DNA of 64,000 nt from Myxococcales bacterium (GTDB taxonomy: Bacteria; Myxococcota; Myxococcia; Myxococcales; Myxococcaceae): contig JAUXRI010000078.1 of NCBI GenBank assembly GCA_030681895.1, positions 1 through 64,000 of the forward strand. Reading direction: 5' to 3'. A program made the position numbers and the translations under genes. The notes under the pieces are model-generated. The model saw nothing but the letters and a program-made list of their open reading frames with translations, was not told where the DNA came from and searched no databases. This document shows, piece by piece, positions 29,718-38,082 of the stretch (position 1 is the first letter of the stretch; every line of letters begins with the position of its first letter).

Positions 29718-30818
29718 ATGAACGTGAAGGCGATTTCTCTCGGGGCCTTGATTGGCTTCATCCTGGCGACGGTCCCCTCGTGTGGAACTCCCGCCGGCAA
29801 CTGCGGCCCGAACAACTGCACGGGCTGCTGCAACGCTGGCACGTGTGTCGCGCCTGACAAGCTGACGGACGCGGCCTGCGGCAGCTCGGGCAACGCGTGT
29901 ACGAACTGTTCGGCGGCGAGCCAGACCTGCAACATGGGTACGAAGTCGTGCATCGGCTCGGTCGCCACGGGCGGCGGCACGTCGGGCACTGGCGGAGGCA
30001 CGTCGGGCACGGGCGGTGGCACGTCGAGCACGGGCGGCGGCACGTCGAGCACGGGCGGCGGGACTGCCGGTGGAACGATGGGCACCGGCGGCGGCGGCAT
30101 GTCGAGCCTGATGCCGTGCGACTACCTCGCGCCCAACTGCCCCGCTGGCACCGAGTGTGTGCTCAACGACATCAACGGCACCGCAGGCAGCTGCGTGCCG
30201 GGCGCGTGCAGCCTGATCAACCAGGACTGCATGACCGCCAACACCAAGTGCATCGTCGGGCCGCTCGCCGATGCCGGCATCGCCCGTCAGTGCACGCCGT
30301 TCGTGCTCGGCGATGGCGGCACGGTGGAAGGTGGCGCGTGCGTGCAGGCCATTTCAGACCCGTGCCAGAAGGGTTCGCAGTGCGTCGGCGTGAACGGTGG
30401 CGCGGCGACGTGCCGCCGATTCTGCAACCTGGTCTCGGGCTGCGGCCCCGGCTCCGAGTGCAACCTCGGCATTTCGTTCTCGGTCGTTCAGGGTGGCCAG
30501 TCTGAACTGCACCCGGTGTGCTCGGCCATCACGGCCTGCGACCCGTACACGCAGATGCCGTGCGCAGCGATGGAGGCCTGCCAGCTCTACCGTTCGGGCG
30601 CTCCGGCTGGCTGTCTGCCCTCGGGCACCGTCATGGGCGGCGGCCAGTGCAGTGCGATGAGCCTCTGCGCGCGTGGCTTCCAGTGCGTCGTCAGTGGCGC
30701 CGGCGGGGCGATGGGCAACTGCCGCGCCTTCTGCAACCTCGACGGTGGCGCTCCGGCCTGCACGGCGGGCATGTGCCAGAACCTGATGAACTCGGGGACC
30801 GGCGCCTGCTCGATGTGA
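29718..30818 (+). CDS. Cys-rich lipoprotein with Gly/Thr/Ser repeat linker
   Basis: 366 residues from ATG 29718, with GGAG six bases upstream. Lipobox-like ATVPSC around residue 22. Next is the Cys cluster NCGPNNCTGCCNAGTC, then four tandem GGGTS(G/S)T heptads (residues 85-112) as a flexible linker, then a Cys-rich domain of about 230 residues with spaced Cys pairs (CPAGTECVLND, CRRFCNLVSGCGPGSEC). The N-terminal cluster matches that of the 1003-residue protein at 14580, so the two share an envelope module. A 10-bp terminator follows. Role unknown. Confidence 0.82.
   Translation: MNVKAISLGALIGFILATVPSCGTPAGNCGPNNCTGCCNAGTCVAPDKLTDAACGSSGNACTNCSAASQTCNMGTKSCIGSVATGGGTSGTGGGTSGTGGGTSSTGGGTSSTGGGTAGGTMGTGGGGMSSLMPCDYLAPNCPAGTECVLNDINGTAGSCVPGACSLINQDCMTANTKCIVGPLADAGIARQCTPFVLGDGGTVEGGACVQAISDPCQKGSQCVGVNGGAATCRRFCNLVSGCGPGSECNLGISFSVVQGGQSELHPVCSAITACDPYTQMPCAAMEACQLYRSGAPAGCLPSGTVMGGGQCSAMSLCARGFQCVVSGAGGAMGNCRAFCNLDGGAPACTAGMCQNLMNSGTGACSM
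29970..30053 (+). repeat. Four tandem 21-bp coding repeats
   Basis: In-frame 21-base units encode GGGTSGT twice and GGGTSST twice, with a degenerate fifth copy after them. They form the linker of the Cys-rich lipoprotein and could expand or contract without frameshift. Confidence 0.85.
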
Positions 30819-30844
30819 TCGCAGTGCCTGCCTGAAGTCGATCG

Positions 30845-30880
30845 CGCCCGCTCCGGGAAACTGGAGCGGGCGTTTTCTTT
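30845..30880 (+). terminator. Rho-independent terminator after the Cys-rich lipoprotein gene
   Basis: A perfect 10-bp stem (CGCCCGCTCC 30845-30854 with GGAGCGGGCG 30863-30872), an 8-base loop and a TTTTCTTT tract, 26 bases after the stop at 30818. Confidence 0.93.
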
Positions 30881-31170
30881 GGCGCGGGACCGCTCGCTGT
30901 CGAGAGCGTCGAGCCCGCGTGACGCGCTCTCGAGCGATGAGGTCCTTCCGATCGCGGTGGTCGCGGAAGCGGCGAAGAGCCCGATCTCGAGCAGCGAACG
31001 ACATCCAATGTGCTTCTTTTCGGACTCGACGCGCCGGTGCGGTCGAAGCACAGCGAACTCCGCCGCGGCCAGCAGCGCGAGTCGGCGCCCACGGCCTCAG
31101 GCGAACCCGGTCATCGGGCCTTGTCGACCGGGCGTGTGAAAGCCCCTCGCGCTGCCACGGCAGTTGCGGC
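30881..31170. other. Intergenic stretch with no supported gene
   Basis: Between the terminator and the desaturase stop. Open frames exist on both strands but have no recognisable protein pattern or ribosome-binding site; I see nothing else in it. Confidence 0.5.
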
Positions 31171-32151
31171 TCAGCGTTTGATCATCACCTGCGCCATGCC
31201 CATGCCCAACGCGGGGAGTTCATCGGGCGTGACGCTCGGCTTGCGCTGCGGGGGCGTGCGCCAGGCGTTGAACTTCGCCTCGGCCTTGAGCTGCGCGCGC
31301 TGCGCGTCGGTGTATTTCAGGTAGCACAGCTTCGTCTGCTCGCTCGGCAGGCGCAGATCGCTCACCACGCCGAACCACGACAGCACCTTCAGCGCGTAGA
31401 ACGTGAAGTCGATCTCCCACCAGAACCAGCCCTGGTTGGCGGTGTTCTGGTGGAAGTGGTGGTTGTTGTGCCAGCCCTCACCGCACGTGATCAGCGCGAG
31501 GATGAAGCTGTTCCGGCTGTTGTCGGTGGTGAGGTAGCGGCGGCTGCCGAAGATGTGCGTCAGGGAGTTGATGCTGAAGGTCCCGTGCCACACCAGCACG
31601 GTCGAGACGACGCCGGCGTAGAACGCCCACGGCAGCCCACCGATGGCGTAGACGACGGCGAGGCCCACCAGCGGCGGCACCAGGAAGTACTTGTTGAGCC
31701 ACACGAGCTCTGGGTACTTCGCGAAGTCCTTGATGGCCGAGAAGTTGGTCTCCTCGTAGTCCTTCACGAGGATCCAGGCCATGTGGCTCCACCAGAAGCC
31801 CTTGCGCGCCGGAGAGTGAATGTCGTTCTCCATGTCGCTGTAGCGGTGGTGGTGCCGGTGATTCGCAGCCCACCAGAGTACGCCCTTCTGGACGCCCATC
31901 TGCGCGAGGAACGCGAGGACGAACTGGAACACGCGGTTCGTCTTGAACGCGCGGTGCGAGAAGTAGCGGTGGTACCCGGCGGTGATGCCGAACATGCGCA
32001 GGTAGTAGGTGACGAAGACGACCGCGACGTACTCCCACTTGAACGGGAAGAGCACCGCGAGGGGCAGCAGGAAGTGCCAGCCGATGAAGGGAATCGAGGC
32101 CACCAGGTTCCACTGGTGCGGAGGCGCGGGCTTGGTCGTGGTCGAGGTCAT
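31171..32151 (-). CDS. Acyl-CoA delta-9 fatty acid desaturase
   Basis: 326 residues from ATG 32151 (ATG 32199 in frame is the alternative; neither has a good ribosome-binding site). The three His boxes of membrane desaturases are intact: HRYFSH (61-66), HRHHH (98-102) and HNNHH (228-232). Hydrophobic segments flank them (about 16-55 and 155-190). The enzyme uses a di-iron centre, O2 and electrons to introduce a cis double bond into acyl chains, adjusting membrane fluidity. It stands alone between the lipoprotein and M50 genes. Confidence 0.93.
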   Translation of the reverse strand: MTSTTTKPAPPHQWNLVASIPFIGWHFLLPLAVLFPFKWEYVAVVFVTYYLRMFGITAGYHRYFSHRAFKTNRVFQFVLAFLAQMGVQKGVLWWAANHRHHHRYSDMENDIHSPARKGFWWSHMAWILVKDYEETNFSAIKDFAKYPELVWLNKYFLVPPLVGLAVVYAIGGLPWAFYAGVVSTVLVWHGTFSINSLTHIFGSRRYLTTDNSRNSFILALITCGEGWHNNHHFHQNTANQGWFWWEIDFTFYALKVLSWFGVVSDLRLPSEQTKLCYLKYTDAQRAQLKAEAKFNAWRTPPQRKPSVTPDELPALGMGMAQVMIKR

Positions 32152-32258
32152 GTGGGGGCCGTTCGGTGCTTCGACCCGATCAACACCCACCGCCGTCATC
32201 CGATCGTCAGCGCGCCCGACATTCCTGGTCGATCGGGAACTTCAGTGTCACCGCTCCG

Positions 32259-33743
32259 TCATTTCGATGGGCCAGGGAGCCCCGCGAGCCACGCCTCGAA
32301 CTCCGGCGTGCTGCGGAGCGAGGCGAGATCGGAGTCCGTTCGTGCGGCTGCTGCGTCGCGGTAGCCGTGCTGCGAGGCGAGCGTGAGGCAGCGGAGCGCG
32401 TTGGCAGGCTCCTTCGCGCGAGCCCAGTCGCAGGCGGCCGTGTAGGCGTGCGTCGCTGACGACTCGGCCTCGAAGGCGGCCTCGGCCATCTGCGCGGCGC
32501 GGGCATAGTGATCGCGCAGGTAGAGCACGCGCTCGGCCGCGAGATAGCCGTGCGCGAGTCGAAGTCCCGGGAGCGCGCGTGCGTCGCTCTCTCTTCCGAG
32601 GCGGAGCAGGGTGCCGGCGTACTCGGCGCGAAGGTTGGGGTCGTCGGACACCCGCGCGGCCTCGGCCCACAGCGGCAGCGCGGTCTCGTCGTCGCCCACC
32701 AGCGAGTGCGCCGCGGCGAGCGCATGTGGAGGAATGGGAAGGTCGCCCACGTTGCGGAAGTGACGGAGCGCCTCGAGGCCATCGGACGACTTCACGGCGA
32801 CGAGGCCGAGCATGCGGTGGGCGTGCGCCTTCGCGGCGGAAGGCACGTCGATGCTGCGCAGCACCGCCTCACCCGCAGCCCGGGCCTCCACGAGCTGCCC
32901 GGCGTCGAGCTTCCGGCCGAGGTCGGCCAGCGTCTCCATCATCGGGTCGGCGACGGCGCTCGCTGGCAGCTCGCCACGCAGGTACGCCTGAATCACCGAG
33001 ACCGCGCGGAAACCCCACAACCCGAAGAGCAGCCCCAGCACCGCGGCCTTCATGAACAGCGCGAGGCCGAGACCCGCCGCCGCGAACAGGAGCGTGACGA
33101 GCTGCGCGTAGAGGAAGCCCTTCTTCCCGAACAGGTGCATCAGGACGGCGCGGGCGATGTGGCCTCCGTCGAGCGGCGTGACCGGCACCAGGTTGACCAG
33201 CGCCCAGAAGAGGTTGGCCATGAAGGTGGCCTTGAGCACGTACGCCGCGACGGCGTGGGTCGGCCCAACCGCTTCCAATCCGAGGAGCGCGCCGCCTGCC
33301 AGGACGCCGAGCAGCAGGCCCGCGAACGGACCGGCCAGCGTCAACAACACCTCTCGGTGCCAGGGGATCTCTCCCGGCGCGTTGGGCATCGTTCGCCCGC
33401 CGAGGCCGAGGAGCTGAACCGACGGTGAGTAGCCGAAGGCCCGCGCGCTGAAGGCGTGCCCCAGCTCGTGCACCAGGACCGAGATCGAGATGATGAGGCC
33501 CCAGATGAGCATCACCACGGCCATCGTCTTCGCGCGTTGGGGGTTGTCCGCGTCGATGAGGATGGTGCCCGGCCACTCGGCGCCGTTGCGCTCACTCTGC
33601 GCGAAGCTCCACGCGAGGAGGGTCGAGATCAGCAGGTGGCTGACATGCACCTGCACGGGAATTCCGCCGAGCCGGAACTGGAACACCCGCCAACTCGTAC
33701 CACGCGAACCGTCAGTTGCGGTCACTCGCGCCTGTCCGTTCAC
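32259..33743 (-). CDS. M50 family membrane metalloprotease with C-terminal repeats
   Basis: 494 residues from GTG 33743. Zinc site HELGH (92-96) and third ligand region NLVPVTPLDGG (184-194), both within membrane helices as in site-2 protease and SpoIVFB-type enzymes. These cleave substrates inside the membrane to release regulators. The C-terminal ~230 residues after about 265 are soluble TPR/HEAT-like helices (AKAHAHRMLGLVAVKSSDG and AACDWARAKEPANALRCLTL), an addition that may select substrates. No PDZ or CBS domain seen. It is divergent from the dihydrouridine synthase gene. Confidence 0.88.
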   Translation of the reverse strand: MNGQARVTATDGSRGTSWRVFQFRLGGIPVQVHVSHLLISTLLAWSFAQSERNGAEWPGTILIDADNPQRAKTMAVVMLIWGLIISISVLVHELGHAFSARAFGYSPSVQLLGLGGRTMPNAPGEIPWHREVLLTLAGPFAGLLLGVLAGGALLGLEAVGPTHAVAAYVLKATFMANLFWALVNLVPVTPLDGGHIARAVLMHLFGKKGFLYAQLVTLLFAAAGLGLALFMKAAVLGLLFGLWGFRAVSVIQAYLRGELPASAVADPMMETLADLGRKLDAGQLVEARAAGEAVLRSIDVPSAAKAHAHRMLGLVAVKSSDGLEALRHFRNVGDLPIPPHALAAAHSLVGDDETALPLWAEAARVSDDPNLRAEYAGTLLRLGRESDARALPGLRLAHGYLAAERVLYLRDHYARAAQMAEAAFEAESSATHAYTAACDWARAKEPANALRCLTLASQHGYRDAAAARTDSDLASLRSTPEFEAWLAGLPGPSK

Positions 33744-33796
33744 CCACGCCGTTCACGCGACTCCACGGCGCCGAGCCTGCTAGGGGAGCCCTCACC

Positions 33797-34864
33797 ATGT
33801 TGCCCATTGGTCCGTACACCCTGAAGAACCGCTTCATCCTCGCGCCGATGGCGGGGGTGTCGGAGATGCCGTTCCGGACCATCGCCTTCGAGCAGGGCGC
33901 CGCGCTGTGCCCGACCGAGTTGGTGAGTGCACAGGGCTTGTTCCGCATCAACAACCGCACGCTCCGGTACCTGCGCTTCAACCCCGAGATCGAGCGGCCG
34001 TACTCGCTGCAGATCTTCGGTGGCGAGCCAGAGGTGATGGCGCAGGCCGCGGTGATCGGGAAGCAGCACGGCGCGCAGATCATCGACATCAACATGGGCT
34101 GCCCGGTGAAGAAGGTGACCAAGTCGGGCGCCGGTTCTGCGTTGTTGTGCGATCCGCCTCGCGCGGGGCAGCTCGTGAAGTTGATTCGCGACGCGACGGG
34201 GCTGCCGGTGACCGCGAAGATCCGCAGCGGGTGGGACGCGAACAGCCGCAACTTCCGCGAGATGGCCGACTCGCTGGGCGCCGCCGGAGTCGCTGCGCTC
34301 GCCGTTCACCCGCGCACCCGCGCGCAGGGGTATTCCGGCAAGGCCGACTGGGCCGTCATCGGCGACCTCAAGAAGCACGTCGGCAACGGTTTTCCGATCA
34401 TCGGCAACGGTGACGTGAAGACCGTCGACGACGCCGCGCGCATGCTCGAGACGACCGGCTGCGACTACGTGATGATCGGCCGCGGCGCGCTCGGGAATCC
34501 ATGGCTGTTCCGGGAACTCCTCGGTGGGCCGAAGCCGACACGTGAAGAGCGCGCGACCCTCGTGCTCCGTCACTTCCGCGAGCACCTGCACTTCGTCTCG
34601 CACGAGCGCGTGTCGCGCGAGAAGCTCACGCCCGAAGAAGAGGCTGTGCGGGCCGAGAAGGCGGCGGTGCACAACTTCCGCAAACACCTCGCGTGGTACG
34701 CGCACGGGCTGGCCGGCGCTTCTCACTTCCGCAATCTGGTGAACCGGCTCGAGACGAAGCGCGAGGTCGAGAGCTCGGTGGAGCAGTTCTTCCTCGGCGC
34801 CGAACACGACGCCTCCGCTCCCGAAGAGGAATACGACGTCGACTACCGGACGGCGCTGGGCTGA
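33797..34864 (+). CDS. tRNA-dihydrouridine synthase (DusB-like)
   Basis: 355 residues; ATG 33797 follows GGGGAG. FMN-binding TIM barrel with LAPMAGVSEMPFR near the start and the catalytic Cys102 in NMGCPVKKV. FMN/tRNA contacts include KIRSGW, HPRTRAQGY, IIGNGDV and IGRGALGNPW. It reduces uridines in the tRNA D-loop using NADPH. A C-terminal helical domain (about 250-340) fits Dus enzymes. The ends are close to a divergent M50 gene. Confidence 0.93.
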   Translation: MLPIGPYTLKNRFILAPMAGVSEMPFRTIAFEQGAALCPTELVSAQGLFRINNRTLRYLRFNPEIERPYSLQIFGGEPEVMAQAAVIGKQHGAQIIDINMGCPVKKVTKSGAGSALLCDPPRAGQLVKLIRDATGLPVTAKIRSGWDANSRNFREMADSLGAAGVAALAVHPRTRAQGYSGKADWAVIGDLKKHVGNGFPIIGNGDVKTVDDAARMLETTGCDYVMIGRGALGNPWLFRELLGGPKPTREERATLVLRHFREHLHFVSHERVSREKLTPEEEAVRAEKAAVHNFRKHLAWYAHGLAGASHFRNLVNRLETKREVESSVEQFFLGAEHDASAPEEEYDVDYRTALG

Positions 34865-34900
34865 GAAACCGGTGTGGCGGGTGGTGCGTAGAGGTGCACC

Positions 34901-35581
34901 ATGAGCCTGCAGCCAGTTCCCCGCACTCCGCGTCCCCGCCTCGGTGAAGTCCTGGTGAAGCTCGGCCATCTCAACGAGGGCCAGCTCGGACAGCTCATCG
35001 CGCGGCAGCAACAGGCTGGCGGCTCACTGGGCCGGGCTGCGGTCGCGGCGGGGCTCTGCTCGGAAGAGGCGTTGTTCTCGGCGCTCGCGGTGCAGGCTGA
35101 GCTGCCGAGCGTCGAGCTCGATCGACTGAGCCAGGAGCCGGAAGCGATCGGCGTGTTGCCCGAGAAGTTCTCGCGCGAGCACCGCGTCGTCGCGCTGAGC
35201 CTCAAGGAGCGGGTGTTGACGGTCGCGATGACGGCGCCTGCGTCTCTCGCATCTCAAGACGCGGTTCGAGCGGTCAGCGGCCGATCGCGCGTGCGCGTGG
35301 TGCTCGCGACCGACTCCGCGATGCAGCGGGCGCTGACTCGATTTCACGCTCGCGCTCCGACGCCCGACGCGACGCCCACGCCGGTTCGACCGCCCCGCGC
35401 ACCGACGGCGGTTGCACCACTGCCTCGCCCAGAGCTCTTCGACTCCATCGGCCTCTCGGCGCGCGCAGGTGAGCTGGTTCGCCAGGTCGCGATCTCGAAC
35501 GGGCTGTCGAGCCGCGAGGTGTTGCAGCGGGTGATCGAGACGTGGGCCGAGAACACGTTGAGCCGCAAGCCGACGCAGTGA
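34901..35581 (+). CDS. Stand-alone MshEN (GspE N-terminal-type) protein, probable c-di-GMP binder
   Basis: 226 residues. Residues 14-110 match the N-terminal domain of type II secretion/type IV pilus ATPases: RLGEVLVKLGHLNEGQLGQL then SLGRAAVAAGLCSEEALFSA, the two repeated motifs that bind c-di-GMP in MshE. There is no ATPase domain. A Pro/Ala/Thr linker (about 150-180) leads to a C-terminal helix-rich piece (RAGELVRQVAISNGLSSREV). Several myxobacterial gliding/pili regulators have this layout. It lies 36 bases after the dus gene on the same strand. Confidence 0.75.
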   Translation: MSLQPVPRTPRPRLGEVLVKLGHLNEGQLGQLIARQQQAGGSLGRAAVAAGLCSEEALFSALAVQAELPSVELDRLSQEPEAIGVLPEKFSREHRVVALSLKERVLTVAMTAPASLASQDAVRAVSGRSRVRVVLATDSAMQRALTRFHARAPTPDATPTPVRPPRAPTAVAPLPRPELFDSIGLSARAGELVRQVAISNGLSSREVLQRVIETWAENTLSRKPTQ

Positions 35582-35584
35582 GTC

Positions 35585-35815
35585 TTACGGGAGCAACAGC
35601 CGCACCGTGAGTCGGGCTGACACGAAGGGATGCCGCAAGGCGCGCAGAACGTGACGCCTGTTCGTCGCCTCTGCCTTCCCTGCGGGCGAGCAGTCTTCTT
35701 TGGTGAGAGACGGAGTGGCGCAGACCCTCGTCCAGAACACGAGCGGCTCGAGCGCGACGAGCGCGAAGCACGCCGTCAGAACTCCGAGGACTGCGATCGC
35801 CCGAACGATGGCCAC
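35585..35815 (-). CDS. Possible small membrane protein
   Basis: About 76 residues from GTG 35815, with one hydrophobic segment near the N-terminus (AIVRAIAVLGVLTACFALVA) and a basic tail. It follows the next small exported protein's stop by 37 bases on the same strand. No family recognised; the frame is open further upstream, so the start is a guess. Confidence 0.35.
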   Translation of the reverse strand: MAIVRAIAVLGVLTACFALVALEPLVFWTRVCATPSLTKEDCSPAGKAEATNRRHVLRALRHPFVSARLTVRLLLP

Positions 35816-35852
35816 GGTGCGTAAGACGACCCGCCGCAGCTCGTGGTTCCCG

Positions 35853-36164
35853 CTACTCCCCGAACTCGACGTCGACGCGGCCGTCTTCACAGACGTTGAT
35901 GAAGGTCGTGCCACCCTTCGCGCGAGGCACCTGCCACCGCAGCATCCAGCAGCGGCCCGTCGTCTTCGGAGCCGCGCTCATCGGGTTGAACTCGGCCGAT
36001 TGCAGGTACTGGCGCGAGAGCTCGACCTTCTTTTCTTTTGCGTGGTCCTTCGCCTTCGCGACGGCCTGCTCGAGCGTGAGCAGGGGAGCGTCTCCTGCCC
36101 CACCGGCGCCAGCGAACGCGAGGGAGCAGACCAGACACACCAACGGCATCGCGCGAGTGAACAT
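35853..36164 (-). CDS. Small exported protein, PepSY/cystatin-like outline
   Basis: 103 residues from ATG 36164. Signal peptide (MFTRAMPLVCLVCSLAFAGA). The mature part has a helix (LTLEQAVAKAKDHAKEKKVE) followed by strands (WMLRWQVP, TTFINVCEDGRVDVEFG), the helix-then-sheet outline of small PepSY-like periplasmic proteins. Two Cys may form a disulphide. Function unknown. Confidence 0.6.
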   Translation of the reverse strand: MFTRAMPLVCLVCSLAFAGAGGAGDAPLLTLEQAVAKAKDHAKEKKVELSRQYLQSAEFNPMSAAPKTTGRCWMLRWQVPRAKGGTTFINVCEDGRVDVEFGE

Positions 36165-36210
36165 GGTCGCAATCAGACGCTGGCGCGCGCGAGCCGTCAA
36201 ATGACGCGCT

Positions 36211-36441
36211 TCATCCGCCGCCGCCCTTGAGCGTCCAGATCTCTCGACCCGTCTTCAGCACCTTCTTGTCGATGGTCACCGACGCGTTCTCGGCATCGGC
36301 CATCTGCTTGAGTTCGGCGATGTCGGCAGCGCTGCCGTCACAGAAGCCCATCGGGCGCGTCGACTCGGCGGTCATCAGCTGCACCTTGAACTCGCCCTTG
36401 TCCCAGCGGGTCTGCGTCGCATTGTTGTACGGGTGGATCAT
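36211..36441 (-). CDS. Small protein of unknown function
   Basis: 76 residues from ATG 36441, ending in a Gly run. No signal peptide; the middle is helical and acidic (DIAELKQMADAENASVTI). It begins 36 bases after the ligase stop on the same strand and so may be the third gene of that transcript. No family recognised. Confidence 0.5.
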   Translation of the reverse strand: MIHPYNNATQTRWDKGEFKVQLMTAESTRPMGFCDGSAADIAELKQMADAENASVTIDKKVLKTGREIWTLKGGGG

Positions 36442-36477
36442 GGCGCCTTCATGCCTCGTTCGCGCCTCAGATGCCCG

Positions 36478-37755
36478 TCAGTCGTAGCGCTCCGAGAGCG
36501 CCTTCAACGACTGCGAACGAACGGCGTGGACGCGAAGGCGTGAGCGGTTGCGGCCTGCGAATCGTCGGGTGAGCGGGTCGAGCTCACAGACCTGTCGGGC
36601 GACCTCGGCTTCGAGCTCGGCAGCGCGACGACGGTACACGTCAGGGTCGAAGCGCACCTCGAAGCGGAGCACCGCACGGCCATCCTCTTCGGCGATCGCC
36701 CAGCGCGGCGGCCCCACGTCGATGCTCTTCACGTGCCCCAGCCGCGTCATCGGGTGCAGCGTCTTCTCGGTCTCGGTGAAGCGCTCCAGCACATCGCGCA
36801 CGTCGACGGCGTTGAGGACGAAGGCGCCGTCGAGCTCGAGCCCGTGACGCCGCCTGCCGAGCACCTTGAGGCCCGACTGCCCGGTCGCCTTGCACACCGG
36901 CCCGGCGATCGCGATGTCGCCCGTCTCGTACCGAATGAGCGGCATCGTCGTGACCCACGGCACCAGCGAGGTGAAGACGAGCCTGCCCGCGCCGCGCTTC
37001 GCTGGCGTGTCGGAATCCAGCGAGAGCAGCTCCACCACCATCGGCGGCTGCCCCGCATGGAGCCACCCACAGGCTTCGCACGTCGTGAAGGGCGTGGGGA
37101 ATTCGGACAACGAGTAGTTGTCGAAGACCTTCGCGCCGAAGCGCTCCTCGACGATCGCCGTCCACGTCGACGAGAGCCGGTACGAGAACGTGCCGATGAG
37201 CTCGATGCCGAACGTCTTCGGATCGACGCGGCGCTCGGCCAGGTACGAGGTGAAGACCTTGATGGGTCCCGAGCCCATCACCATCGCCGTCACCCGGCGC
37301 CCATCAGGTTGTGGAGCCCGCAGCGTCGTCTCGAGCATCGCCAGCGCGTTGGCGTCGTGGAGCCACGGCAGCATGATCTCGTTCTTGCCCTCGAGGCGCT
37401 TCGGCAGGCCGTGATGCACGGAGACGACCGAGAGCGTCCACCCCCGCTCGTCGAGAGGAACGCTCGCGCTCGAGGCCGCCGCCGACAACTCCGCAGCGGT
37501 TCGCGGCACGTTGAGCGGATCGGTGTACTGCTCTCCACGCGTAGTGCCGGACGAGACGACTCCAACGCCAGCCGGTCGCACCCCGACGATCAGCGCCGCC
37601 TGGTGCTTCGAGGCGGTGGGCTTGTCGATCGACGGCAGACGCGCGAGCTGCTCGACGCCCGTGATGCTCCGCCAGCGATCGCGCCAGAGCTGCCGGTAGA
37701 ACGGGGCGCGCGCAGCGTGAGCGAGGGTCTCGACGAGGAGCGAGTCGAGCGTCAC
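36478..37755 (-). CDS. PaaK-like AMP-dependent (adenylate-forming) ligase
   Basis: 425 residues from GTG 37755, one base after the stop of a repeat-peptide gene. Adenylation motifs are present: VSSGTTRGE (67-75, phosphate loop), FDNYSLSEF (211-219), RYETGD (275-280). The family includes phenylacetate-CoA ligase and LuxE-type acyl-protein synthetases, which activate carboxylates with ATP. A Cys pair (CEACG, 226-230) could bind metal. No CoA-transfer or paa genes lie nearby, so the substrate is open. The coupling to a small Thr/Glu-rich peptide suggests the peptide, or an acid attached to it, may be the target. Confidence 0.78.
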   Translation of the reverse strand: MTLDSLLVETLAHAARAPFYRQLWRDRWRSITGVEQLARLPSIDKPTASKHQAALIVGVRPAGVGVVSSGTTRGEQYTDPLNVPRTAAELSAAASSASVPLDERGWTLSVVSVHHGLPKRLEGKNEIMLPWLHDANALAMLETTLRAPQPDGRRVTAMVMGSGPIKVFTSYLAERRVDPKTFGIELIGTFSYRLSSTWTAIVEERFGAKVFDNYSLSEFPTPFTTCEACGWLHAGQPPMVVELLSLDSDTPAKRGAGRLVFTSLVPWVTTMPLIRYETGDIAIAGPVCKATGQSGLKVLGRRRHGLELDGAFVLNAVDVRDVLERFTETEKTLHPMTRLGHVKSIDVGPPRWAIAEEDGRAVLRFEVRFDPDVYRRRAAELEAEVARQVCELDPLTRRFAGRNRSRLRVHAVRSQSLKALSERYD

Positions 37756-37756
37756 G

Positions 37757-37978
37757 TCACACGTCGAAGCCGCTGAGGTTCTGGTGCGCGGCGAGGGCCC
37801 CGGCTTCGGTCGACGCGACGCGTGCACCGGTTTCGGTCGTCGACACGGCGGCCGCGCCAACCTCGGTGGTCGCGACGCGTGCGCCAGTCTCGGTGGTGGC
37901 GACCGCGCCCGTCTCAGTGGAAGCGGCGCGGGAAAGGGCAGGCAGGCTGACTCGGGACGACAAGGACTTGATGGACAT
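37757..37978 (-). CDS. Repeat-containing small peptide, possible modified-peptide precursor
   Basis: 73 residues from ATG 37978 (the frame extends to 38104). An N-terminal 19-residue segment is rich in Ser/Leu/Arg. Five units of the form (S/T)TE(T/V/A)GA follow at positions 20-61, spaced 8-10 residues, and the C-terminus is HQNLSGFDV. No signal peptide, Cys or membrane segment. The stop is one base before the ligase start. Repeated Thr/Glu cores with a short leader are typical of multi-core RiPP precursors, but no ATP-grasp or other known maturation gene is adjacent; this is inference. A structural peptide is the alternative. Confidence 0.5.
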   Translation of the reverse strand: MSIKSLSSRVSLPALSRAASTETGAVATTETGARVATTEVGAAAVSTTETGARVASTEAGALAAHQNLSGFDV

Positions 37979-38082
37979 GGGGGCGTGCTTTGCGAGGCCG
38001 ATGCCGGAAATCAGGGGCGCGATTCCGGTGGGTTGAGAGGCGCTCGTGTAACTCGGGCCGTTACTCGCTGTGAAGCCCGGGG

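Noticed and set aside
29970-30053. Short tandem repeats resembling a CRISPR or a mobile repeat
   Set aside because: The 21-base units are in frame with a protein and have no spacers; they encode a Gly/Thr/Ser linker.
30881-31170. Several open frames between the terminator and the desaturase
   Set aside because: No ribosome-binding site, no domain, and overlapping on both strands.
37757-37978. Calling the repeat peptide a graspetide precursor
   Set aside because: The Thr-Glu repeats fit, but no ATP-grasp ligase is in the window; kept only as a possible precursor.
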